Assembly (NCBI GenBank): GCA_964643355.1
Contig: CAZXPW010000015.1
Location: 1-64,000 of the forward strand
Source: FEN-1350 sp964643355
GTDB taxonomy: Bacteria; Planctomycetota; Phycisphaerae; Sedimentisphaerales; Anaerohalosphaeraceae
Direction of reading: 5' to 3'
DNA length: 64,000 bases
The notes below the pieces were generated by a model. That model was not told the DNA's origin and did no database searches. It was given only the letters and a program-made list of their open reading frames with translations. This document shows positions 8,108 to 15,027 of the stretch, piece by piece. How positions within the stretch are numbered: the first letter of the stretch is position 1; the number at the start of each line of letters is the position of its first letter. The translations under genes were made by a program, and so were the position numbers.

Positions 8108-8952
8108 TCCGGGGGGGATTCGAACGATTGGGGAAAGATGTCTATGTGAACCCTGAATATTCGAAATCATTTCGATCGTTAGGATTGACGACGATTGAGG
8201 CCGTGTTTCGGTTTGAGGGCGGGATTCGGTTGGACAAGGACAACCTGTCTGCGGATCGAAGTCGATTGCGGTTTGCGATCGCCGAGCCGCAGACGACTTT
8301 GTTTTTGAAGCGATACGATCGGACTCCGGCGGGACGGCAAATCCGAAACTGGATGGAATATGGTCGGCGCGTGAGTACGGCGGATCGGGACCGATTGCCG
8401 GGGGAGGATCTGACGGCGGCGGGAATCCTGACGCCGCAAGTTGTGGCGTTCGGGGCCGAATGGGGAACCGTTTTCGAGAGGCGTAGTTTTGTCGTGACGC
8501 GGATGCTGGAGGGGGCTGAGGCCCTGGAACGACGAATGCCGGATGCATGGTCGAATGAACACGGATCATCGGGGGGGCGGCGGGCGTTTGTGGAAAAACT
8601 GGCGGATTTTGTCCGACGATTTCACGCAACGGGGTACTGTCATCGGGATTTGTATCTGGCGCATGTGTTTTGCGATTGTGCGGAACAATTGTATTTGATC
8701 GACCTCCAGCGAGCGTTCCGTCCGCGATGGCGTCGTTGGCGATGGAGGATCAAGGACTTGGCTGAATTGCATTATTCGGCGCCCGGGGAAACGGTGACCT
8801 GCAGCGATCGGCTCCGATTTTATCTTCGATATGTGGGGCACAACCGTGTGAGGCGGCTGGATCGATGGCGGATTGCCCGGATCCGGGCCAGGGCTTGGCG
8901 GATGGCGGATCACGATTTTCGACACGGGCGTGAGGCACCCTTTGCGCGGTGA
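8104..8952 (+). CDS. LPS core heptose kinase-like protein (WaaP/Kdo kinase family)
   Basis: 282 residues from ATG 8104, which overlaps the upstream TGA as ATGA and follows GGAGGGG. It is a protein-kinase-like fold with LFLKRYDRTP as the probable ATP-binding lysine region. The catalytic loop is GYCHRDLYLAHVFC and the metal segment LYLIDLQRAFRPR. The HRDxYxxH/DLxR pair is the WaaP/RfaP/InaA signature. In enteric bacteria WaaP phosphorylates heptose I of the core. The position between a heptosyltransferase and another glycosyltransferase supports the same job. A Kdo kinase is the main alternative. Confidence 0.78.
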   Translation: MIRGGFERLGKDVYVNPEYSKSFRSLGLTTIEAVFRFEGGIRLDKDNLSADRSRLRFAIAEPQTTLFLKRYDRTPAGRQIRNWMEYGRRVSTADRDRLPGEDLTAAGILTPQVVAFGAEWGTVFERRSFVVTRMLEGAEALERRMPDAWSNEHGSSGGRRAFVEKLADFVRRFHATGYCHRDLYLAHVFCDCAEQLYLIDLQRAFRPRWRRWRWRIKDLAELHYSAPGETVTCSDRLRFYLRYVGHNRVRRLDRWRIARIRARAWRMADHDFRHGREAPFAR

Positions 8953-8958
8953 AAGCGG

Positions 8959-10143
8959 ATGACACGAACGGTGGCCCTAATTATTGAACGAACGGAAGTG
9001 TCGCTGGGCGGCGCGGAAAGGTCCATCCGCGAATTGACCGAAGCGCTGCGTAGACGGGGTTTACGGGTTACCCTGCTGGCCGCCACCGGACAACGGGACG
9101 AAGGGACGATTCCCTTGTGCGGATCCGGTTCCGGTCGTGTTTCGTTTGCGAGATTCGAGAAGGCCCTGGCCCGACATTTTGCCGATCATGACTATGATAT
9201 CGTTCACAGTACGCTTCCGTTTTCGTTTTGCGATGTGTATCAGCCGCGCGGGGGGAGTTATCGAGAGGCGATGTTGCGAAACGCCGCCAGTTATCGTCGC
9301 CCAAAGATCCGGACATGGAAACGATGGACCGGGTGGTTGAATTGGCGGAGGGCCAGTCTGCTGCGAGCTGAACGGCTCTTGTGTCGGAGGTGTGAAGGGA
9401 CGATTCTTGCGGCGTTGTCCGAATATGTGCGGGAACAATTTGTTCGGCATTATTCCGTTCCGGAAGAACGAATTGCGGTAATTCCCAACGGCGTTCAATT
9501 GGCCGATCCGGTGAAAACCGAACTGATTGAGGAGTTTCGCGGGCGGATACGAACCGAAACCAAAGTGGCGGAAGGCGAAGATCCGGCCATTTATTTATTT
9601 GCGGCGAATAATTTTCGACTCAAGGGACTGGGGCCCTTATTGGAGGCGATGAAACTGGCGTCGTCTTGGCCGAGCGCGCGGCCGGTTGTGACGGTAGTGG
9701 CCGGATCGGGGCCGGCCGGAGCATACCTCCAGCGGGCCAGGCGAATGGGGATTGCCGAGCGGATAGTCTTTCTGGGCTCGGCGAGAGATCTGCGTACGGC
9801 GATCGCGGGGTGCGATACCGCAATATTGCCGACTTATTACGATCCGGCATCTCGGTTTGTTCTGGAGGCTCTGGCGGCGGGTCGACCGGTGATCACGACG
9901 CGATTCAACGGAGCTGCCGAACGGATTGAACACCAGCGACACGGTATCGTCCTCAGGGATCCGGAGGATATTGAAACAATGGCCACGGCGCTGGTTCGTT
10001 TGTCGCACCCGGATCTGGTGCGTCGGATGTCCTCGGCGATCCTGCAGGACCATCTGCCCGAATCCGTGTCGATTGATCGACATGCGGAGCGACTGGCGAT
10101 ATTGTACGATACGATCTATCACGGGATCCGAAAACATGATTGA
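8959..10143 (+). CDS. Glycosyltransferase family 4 (WaaG-like)
   Basis: 394 residues, GT-B fold. LGGAERSIRELTEALRRRG is the N-terminal glycine-rich acceptor region. FAANNFRLKGLGPLLEAMK and ILPTYYDPASRFVLEALAAG give the C-terminal donor-binding E-x7-E pattern. The sequence resembles WaaG-type core glucosyltransferases, but the sugar cannot be read from sequence. It begins six bases after the kinase stop and overlaps plsY by eight bases, so it belongs to the same transcript. Confidence 0.85.
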   Translation: MTRTVALIIERTEVSLGGAERSIRELTEALRRRGLRVTLLAATGQRDEGTIPLCGSGSGRVSFARFEKALARHFADHDYDIVHSTLPFSFCDVYQPRGGSYREAMLRNAASYRRPKIRTWKRWTGWLNWRRASLLRAERLLCRRCEGTILAALSEYVREQFVRHYSVPEERIAVIPNGVQLADPVKTELIEEFRGRIRTETKVAEGEDPAIYLFAANNFRLKGLGPLLEAMKLASSWPSARPVVTVVAGSGPAGAYLQRARRMGIAERIVFLGSARDLRTAIAGCDTAILPTYYDPASRFVLEALAAGRPVITTRFNGAAERIEHQRHGIVLRDPEDIETMATALVRLSHPDLVRRMSSAILQDHLPESVSIDRHAERLAILYDTIYHGIRKHD

Positions 10144-10780
10144 ATGGATGTGTTTAGTCCTCGGGGCGTATTGGCTGGGCGCGGCGCCGGTCGGTTTTCT
10201 GATCGCGCGAGCGTATGGAATCGATCTGCGAAAGGTCGGATCGGGCAATATCGGGGCGACGAATCTGGGGCGAGCGCTGGGACGCAAATGGGCGGTGATA
10301 TGTTTTGTTCTGGATGCCTTGAAGGGATTTATCCCGATGGTGATCGGGGCCTGGATGATCGACTCCGGGATGCCGACGAGGGGAGAATTGTTCGGGTGGA
10401 TCCTTGCGGGTTGCGCGGCAATTGTGGGACACATTTTTCCAGTGTATCTTGGTTTTCGAGGGGGCAAAGGGGTCTCGACGGGAATGGGGGTTCTGCTGGG
10501 ATTGTATCCGTATTTTACTCTTCCAGGGTTGCTGGCGTTCGGGATTTGGGTTTTGGCGCTGGTAATCGGAAGGTATGTATCGCTGGCCTCGATCCTGGCG
10601 GCCGGGCTGTTCCCGTTGTTGTTTCTGGCGTTCGTCGTCCTTTTACCGGACTGGACCCTAGGACAACTCTGGCCGTTGTTGCCGGTTGCCGTGGTAATGG
10701 CCGGGGTGGTTGTCGGCCGACATTCGGAAAATGTCCGGCGATTGCTAGCGGGCCGGGAGTCCAGAATCGGAAAACGATGA
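10136..10780 (+). CDS. plsY: Acyl-phosphate:glycerol-3-phosphate acyltransferase
   Basis: 214 residues, polytopic with about five predicted membrane helices. PlsY motifs are clear: GSGNIGATNLGRALGRK, then GHIFPVYLGFRGGKGVSTGM. It transfers the acyl chain from acyl-phosphate to glycerol 3-phosphate, the first step of phospholipid synthesis. The start at ATG 10136 overlaps the end of the GT4 gene by eight bases. The frame stays open further upstream, but that part is inside the GT4 gene and lacks family similarity. It is the last gene of the LPS operon. Confidence 0.94.
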   Translation: MIEWMCLVLGAYWLGAAPVGFLIARAYGIDLRKVGSGNIGATNLGRALGRKWAVICFVLDALKGFIPMVIGAWMIDSGMPTRGELFGWILAGCAAIVGHIFPVYLGFRGGKGVSTGMGVLLGLYPYFTLPGLLAFGIWVLALVIGRYVSLASILAAGLFPLLFLAFVVLLPDWTLGQLWPLLPVAVVMAGVVVGRHSENVRRLLAGRESRIGKR

Positions 10781-10798
10781 CCGAGAATGCGACGGTTA

Positions 10799-11005
10799 TT
10801 AGGCCGGTTTCAAAGACACCTTGTCCGCCCGGGGGCCTTTTTCGCCCTGGACGACTTCGAAGACGACCACATCTCCTTCGTTGAGCGTCTTGAGGTCCCG
10901 GCCGGCGAAGCTGGTATAATGGACGAAGACATCGGGATTGCCGTTGAGCGCGATAAAACCGTATCCCTTCTTCTTATCGAACCACTTGACCGTTCCTTCC
11001 ACCAT
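10799..11005 (-). CDS. Cold-shock-domain protein (CspA family)
   Basis: 68 residues from MVEGTVKWFDKKKGYGFIAL, with RNP1 (KGYGFI) and RNP2-like DVFVHYTSF motifs, the whole length of a single cold-shock domain. It binds single-stranded RNA/DNA and is typically an RNA chaperone. An upstream ATG would add 19 residues without family similarity, so ATG 11005 after an AAAGG-like site is preferred. It lies 78 bases downstream of the HU-like gene on the same strand and converges on plsY with an 18-base gap. Confidence 0.93.
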   Translation of the reverse strand: MVEGTVKWFDKKKGYGFIALNGNPDVFVHYTSFAGRDLKTLNEGDVVVFEVVQGEKGPRADKVSLKPA

Positions 11006-11083
11006 GGGGATTACCTTTCCGGGAATTCCGTTGAGGTCGTGCGACGGAAAACAAAATGGCAAAAGACGCCGTTCGAAGTCCGC

Positions 11084-11374
11084 TTATGGGAGGGGCGCCA
11101 GTTTCTGTTTGAGGACGCGTCCCATTTTGAATTTCACGGTGCGCTTGGTCGGCACCGAAACCCGTTGCAGGGTTTTAGGATTCTGCGCAGTCCGGGAAGC
11201 GCGAGTCCGACATTCAAAAACGCCGAAATCCCGGAATTCGAGCCGATTGTCTTTGGCAAGCTCGCTGATGATCTCATCCAGGAAGGACTGGACGATCCGT
11301 TTGACCACGACACGCTTGGCCTGTGTCGTCTCTGCAATTCGATCGATAAGCTCTTTCTTGGTAATGGTCGCCAT
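11084..11374 (-). CDS. HU/IHF-family DNA-binding protein
   Basis: 96 residues. MATITKKELIDRIAE opens the dimerisation helices, and EFRDFGVFECRTRASRTAQNP is the beta-arm region, with the RxxxNP turn that intercalates into DNA. A GAGGTAG ribosome site lies six bases before ATG 11374. It is a nucleoid architectural protein. The sequence resembles IHF-alpha/HU-like planctomycete versions, but subunit type cannot be fixed. Confidence 0.93.
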   Translation of the reverse strand: MATITKKELIDRIAETTQAKRVVVKRIVQSFLDEIISELAKDNRLEFRDFGVFECRTRASRTAQNPKTLQRVSVPTKRTVKFKMGRVLKQKLAPLP

Positions 11375-11701
11375 CGGCTACCTCAAAAGTAAAATCGTAT
11401 ATATAATCGTCATGATTGAAGAACCGGCTACTTCATAAAGTTCTTTTCAATTCCATCGCAAATCACTATAGGGCAAAGACTTCGGATCATCAAGGATTTT
11501 CCGACAAAAATTTTTCGCCCATGAAAAAAACGGGGATTTTCGGAAAAAACCGACCCCTTGGGACACGGTTGGCCGATATTCCCAGGGAATGTCCCCGCCT
11601 GGAAACGGCAAAATCGCATTCACCGGAAATCGGTTTTGAACTTGACCCGAAGGGCCGGATTGAAAATAATAGTGGGCTTTGTAGAAAACGGGATCGTGAG
11701 C

Positions 11702-13288
11702 ATGGCGGAAAGCAAAAAAGGGAACGGCGCGACGAAGAGCCGCGTGGATGGGATGTATTCCACTCTGGAGTGGATGATTTCGGCGTTTTGTTATACGCTG
11801 GTATTTATCGTATTTGAAATGCAGGCCTATACGATTCCCACCGGCAGCATGGCCGACACGCTCAAGGGGGCGCATTTTCGATTGCGATGCGAGCAGTGCG
11901 CGTATCCGTATGATTATGATTTTCTGCCGGAGCCGTATCAGCTCGATCGAAATCAGACGCCGGGAGTGGATGTCGATATTCGGCCGGGCAATCCGCGGTG
12001 TCCGAGTTGCGGTTATTATCGACAGACGGGTCAGCGCGTTCCGGTGATCAAAGGAGATCGAATTTTCGTCTTGAAAAGCGTCTATCAATTTCTTGAGCCC
12101 AAACGATGGGATGTCGTGGTATTCAAAAATCCGACATATCCAGGCGAGAATTACATCAAACGCATGATCGCCGGACCAGGGGAAACCCTGGAGTTCATTG
12201 ACGGAGATATTTATATCAATGGGCAAATCGCGCGAAAGCCGCCTCGGGTCCAGGAGGAGTTGTGGATGCCGATTTATGACAACGATTTTCAACCGGCCCG
12301 GCCGAACGAGCCCTTCTTCAACCGACATGTCTGGGCCCAACCGTTTCGTAATGCCGGAACATCGGCGTGGAATCTGGCAGCCGACGGACCGACGGTCTTT
12401 GCGTTGGACAGCGCCGGTCCCCGGATTCACCGGATTGAATACGACCCGGCCGTAGGCAACGATTTTCGCGCGACCTATGCCTACGATTACCCGCGGGATT
12501 ATCCATATATGCCGATCTGCAGCGATTTGCGGATTCAGTTTGTAGCGGACCTCGATTCGTCGTCGACTCTTCGGGCTCAACTAAACAAATATGGAATCGG
12601 GTATCGCGCAACCGTTGGCGGCGGCGGGCAGATCCGGCTGGAGAGCATTCAGCCGGACGGGACCGTCACGACGCTGGTCGAAGATCGCTGTGCCGATGAT
12701 TTTCAAAAACCGATCTCCATATCGTTTGCCAACGCGGATCATTGTGTCTGGTTGACCGTGGGCAAACGAACCTGGAGCCATGATTTTCCGACCGAGCCGG
12801 GTTCAATGGGTCGTCCGAGTTCCGCGATGCCCGGGGCCGCGATCGAGGGAGCGGGCACGATCCGACTTTCGCATATACGGTTATGGCGGGATATTCATTA
12901 TGTGTCAGGACAGCGGGCGGCCCGCGCCATGGAGGGCAAACCCTTTACTCTGGGGAAAGACGAATTTTTCGTTTGCGGCGACAACAGCCCCAACAGCGCC
13001 GACGCCCGAGTATGGGATCGGCCCGGTTTGGGCAACGGCAGGGAGTATCGAGCGGGAACCGTTCCTCGCGATTATTTGGTCGGCAAGGCGTTTTTCGTGT
13101 ATTGGCCGGGACCGTATCGGCCATGGAACGGATCGGGAATTGCGGATACGATGGAGCGATCGCCGCTGGGCCGGATCGCCAAGATGCTTCTCAATGTGCC
13201 GTGGGTGGATGGGATGAAAATCATCTATGGCGGACACGAACCGTTGACTCCTTTTGTTCCTTCGGAGCCGGCCGGCCATGATGGATGA
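11702..13288 (+). CDS. lepB: Signal peptidase I, large variant with zinc-ribbon-like insert (copy 1)
   Basis: 528 residues, much longer than the usual 180-320. One membrane helix (about 24-43) precedes IPTGSMADTL with the catalytic serine S49. Directly after it is an insert with C63-x2-C66 and C100-x2-C103, a zinc-ribbon-like pair. Box C/D follows: VIKGDRIFVL, RWDVVVFKNP and ENYIKRMIAGPGE with the general-base lysine K153. Then comes a second insert of about 250 residues with a beta-rich, lectin-like look. Box E (GDNSPNSADAR, GDNS at 426-429) comes near the end. It cleaves signal peptides of exported proteins. The start at ATG 11702 was chosen because upstream residues look non-coding. It overlaps copy 2. 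Confidence 0.88.
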   Translation: MAESKKGNGATKSRVDGMYSTLEWMISAFCYTLVFIVFEMQAYTIPTGSMADTLKGAHFRLRCEQCAYPYDYDFLPEPYQLDRNQTPGVDVDIRPGNPRCPSCGYYRQTGQRVPVIKGDRIFVLKSVYQFLEPKRWDVVVFKNPTYPGENYIKRMIAGPGETLEFIDGDIYINGQIARKPPRVQEELWMPIYDNDFQPARPNEPFFNRHVWAQPFRNAGTSAWNLAADGPTVFALDSAGPRIHRIEYDPAVGNDFRATYAYDYPRDYPYMPICSDLRIQFVADLDSSSTLRAQLNKYGIGYRATVGGGGQIRLESIQPDGTVTTLVEDRCADDFQKPISISFANADHCVWLTVGKRTWSHDFPTEPGSMGRPSSAMPGAAIEGAGTIRLSHIRLWRDIHYVSGQRAARAMEGKPFTLGKDEFFVCGDNSPNSADARVWDRPGLGNGREYRAGTVPRDYLVGKAFFVYWPGPYRPWNGSGIADTMERSPLGRIAKMLLNVPWVDGMKIIYGGHEPLTPFVPSEPAGHDG

Positions 13289-14792
13289 GGAACGGGCGAT
13301 CTTATTTCCGGAGTCGTACCCCCATCGTCGAAGGAGCCAGACTCTGGAGGGACTGGTCAATACGCTGGAGTGGATGCTGATCGCGCTGATCCTGGCGTTT
13401 GTGTTCCGGGCATTCGTCATGGAGGCGTTTCGGATCCCCACCGGCAGCATGGCCGAAACCTTGCGGGGGCAACACTTTCACCTGCGTTGTCTGGCATGCG
13501 GGTATCCGTTTGACCTGGGGCCGAGGGGCGAAGGGGCATGGCCGGCGGGGAATTGTCCAAATTGCGACCAAGAGGTCCCGGCGGAACCCATGGTGACGAT
13601 TTCCAATGGGGATCGAATCCTCGTGGCCAAGTGCCTGTATCAGTTCATCGAGCCGAACCGGTGGGATGTGGTGGTCTTCAAGAACCCACTGAATCCGCAG
13701 GAGAACTACATCAAGCGGCTGATCGGTCGGCCGGGAGAAAAAATCGAAATTGTCGATGGGGATATCTACATCGACGACCGGATTGCGCGCAAGCCGCCGA
13801 AGGTACAGGAGGAGTTGTGGATGCCGGTGTGCGAAAACGACTACCAGCCGGTGACGGCCGCCCGCCAGCGGGAATCAGCCCAGCGGCCGCCAAGGCGATC
13901 GGGTAATCGGACCCGTTGGCAATCGCCCTTTTCGAATTTGGAGGGCTCGGAGTGGAATCTGTCGGCGGAAGGTCCGACGGTGTTTTCCCTAAATGGACAG
14001 GGCGATGCGGTCCATACGATCCGATATAATCCTCCGGCAGGCAAGGATTTTCGGACGGTGTATGGATACAATGAGGCCTATCTGAATCAGGGGATGCCCC
14101 GGTGCAGCGATCTGATGGTTCGGGCGACGGCCTTTTTCCATGACTCCAAAAGTATGATCGGGGCCGAACTGAAGAAGGAGGGGATTGTGTATCGAGGTTT
14201 TGTCAGGTCGGATGGGATGATGGAGATTGGGCGAGTGGAGGGCTCTGACTACCAGATGATTGACGATTCTCAATCGGCGGCGATCTGCGAGGGATGGCCG
14301 GTCCGGTTTGAGTTTTCGGTGGTGGATCGGGAAGTTATCCTGAAGGTTGGACGGCATCGGTTACGCTACGATTTGGGTCGCGGACGGGAACTGGCGGGCA
14401 AGGTCAATCCGGATGAACAATCTCTGGTTCGGATTCTCGGTTCCGGCAGCATAACCCTGCGGCATATCGGGATCTTTCGCGATCTGTACTATATCGACGA
14501 CCATGTGATGCGGGCCGGCCAGGGCAATCCGTTTACGCTGGGGGCGGACGAATATTTTGTCTGCGGGGATAACAGCCCCAACAGCTTGGACGCGCGGCTT
14601 TGGGCCGTGGAGGGGCAGGGGAATAACGGGCACCTGTATCGGATGGGGGTAGTGCCGCGGGATTACATGATGGGCAAGGCGTTTTTTGTCTATTGGTCCA
14701 ACGCCTTCCGGCCGGCGGCCAATCTGCCGCCCATGATCCCCAACCTCAGCGAGATCGGCTTTATCGTCGGCGGAACGCCGGGATCGAATTAG
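13278..14792 (+). CDS. lepB: Signal peptidase I, large variant with zinc-ribbon-like insert (copy 2)
   Basis: 504 residues from ATG 13278 (ATG 13281 is equally possible), overlapping copy 1 by 11 bases. It has the same architecture: a membrane helix at about 32-51, IPTGSMAETL with S57, and cysteine pairs C71/C74 and C93/C96. NGDRILVAK and ENYIKRLIGRPGE with K146 follow, then a long beta-rich insert, then GDNS at 430-433. The two copies share both inserts and are clearly an in-place duplication that has since diverged. The second insert differs more than the catalytic boxes, suggesting different substrates. Confidence 0.88.
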   Translation: MMDEERAILFPESYPHRRRSQTLEGLVNTLEWMLIALILAFVFRAFVMEAFRIPTGSMAETLRGQHFHLRCLACGYPFDLGPRGEGAWPAGNCPNCDQEVPAEPMVTISNGDRILVAKCLYQFIEPNRWDVVVFKNPLNPQENYIKRLIGRPGEKIEIVDGDIYIDDRIARKPPKVQEELWMPVCENDYQPVTAARQRESAQRPPRRSGNRTRWQSPFSNLEGSEWNLSAEGPTVFSLNGQGDAVHTIRYNPPAGKDFRTVYGYNEAYLNQGMPRCSDLMVRATAFFHDSKSMIGAELKKEGIVYRGFVRSDGMMEIGRVEGSDYQMIDDSQSAAICEGWPVRFEFSVVDREVILKVGRHRLRYDLGRGRELAGKVNPDEQSLVRILGSGSITLRHIGIFRDLYYIDDHVMRAGQGNPFTLGADEYFVCGDNSPNSLDARLWAVEGQGNNGHLYRMGVVPRDYMMGKAFFVYWSNAFRPAANLPPMIPNLSEIGFIVGGTPGSN

Positions 14793-14907
14793 GATTCAGG
14801 ATATAGGCGTTAGGATATAGATAGGGGCGGCGTTTTGGGGTGCCCGTGCGGATACCGACTCCTTGAATTCTGCCCCCTAAATCCCACCTCCCAAATCCTA
14901 AATCCTG
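14791..14907. repeat. Intergenic low-complexity repeat with inverted arms
   Basis: Just after the second signal peptidase, strings such as AGGATTCAGGATATAGG and TTAGGATATAGATAGG occur at 14791-14830. An approximate inverted copy, CCTAAATCCTG, lies at 14897-14907. The arms 14797-14807 and 14897-14907 pair at 10 of 11 positions and are followed by a T run (14908-14914). AGGATTCAGGAT is shared exactly with position 21-32. This looks like a dispersed intergenic repeat more than a terminator, because the arms are about 90 bases apart. Confidence 0.5.
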
Positions 14908-14934
14908 TTTTTTTGCTTTTTACACACCTTTTAC

Positions 14935-14963
14935 TTGACAATTCCCGCCCCGCATGGTACAAT
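14935..14963 (+). promoter_or_regulatory. Strong sigma70-type promoter for the GLUG/dockerin gene
   Basis: A perfect TTGACA at 14935-14940 and TACAAT at 14958-14963 are separated by 17 bases, 64 bases before the ATG. This is one of the best promoter matches in the window and suggests the surface protein is transcribed alone. Confidence 0.75.
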
Positions 14964-15027
14964 ATTGTCGAAAATCAGGATAATGGTTGGGTTTTTGGAG
15001 AAATTTCCGGGTTCAGGAAGGAGCGGC

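Noticed and set aside
14791..14914. Rho-independent terminator after the second signal peptidase
   Set aside because: The inverted arms are about 90 bases apart, too far for a normal terminator, though a T run follows.
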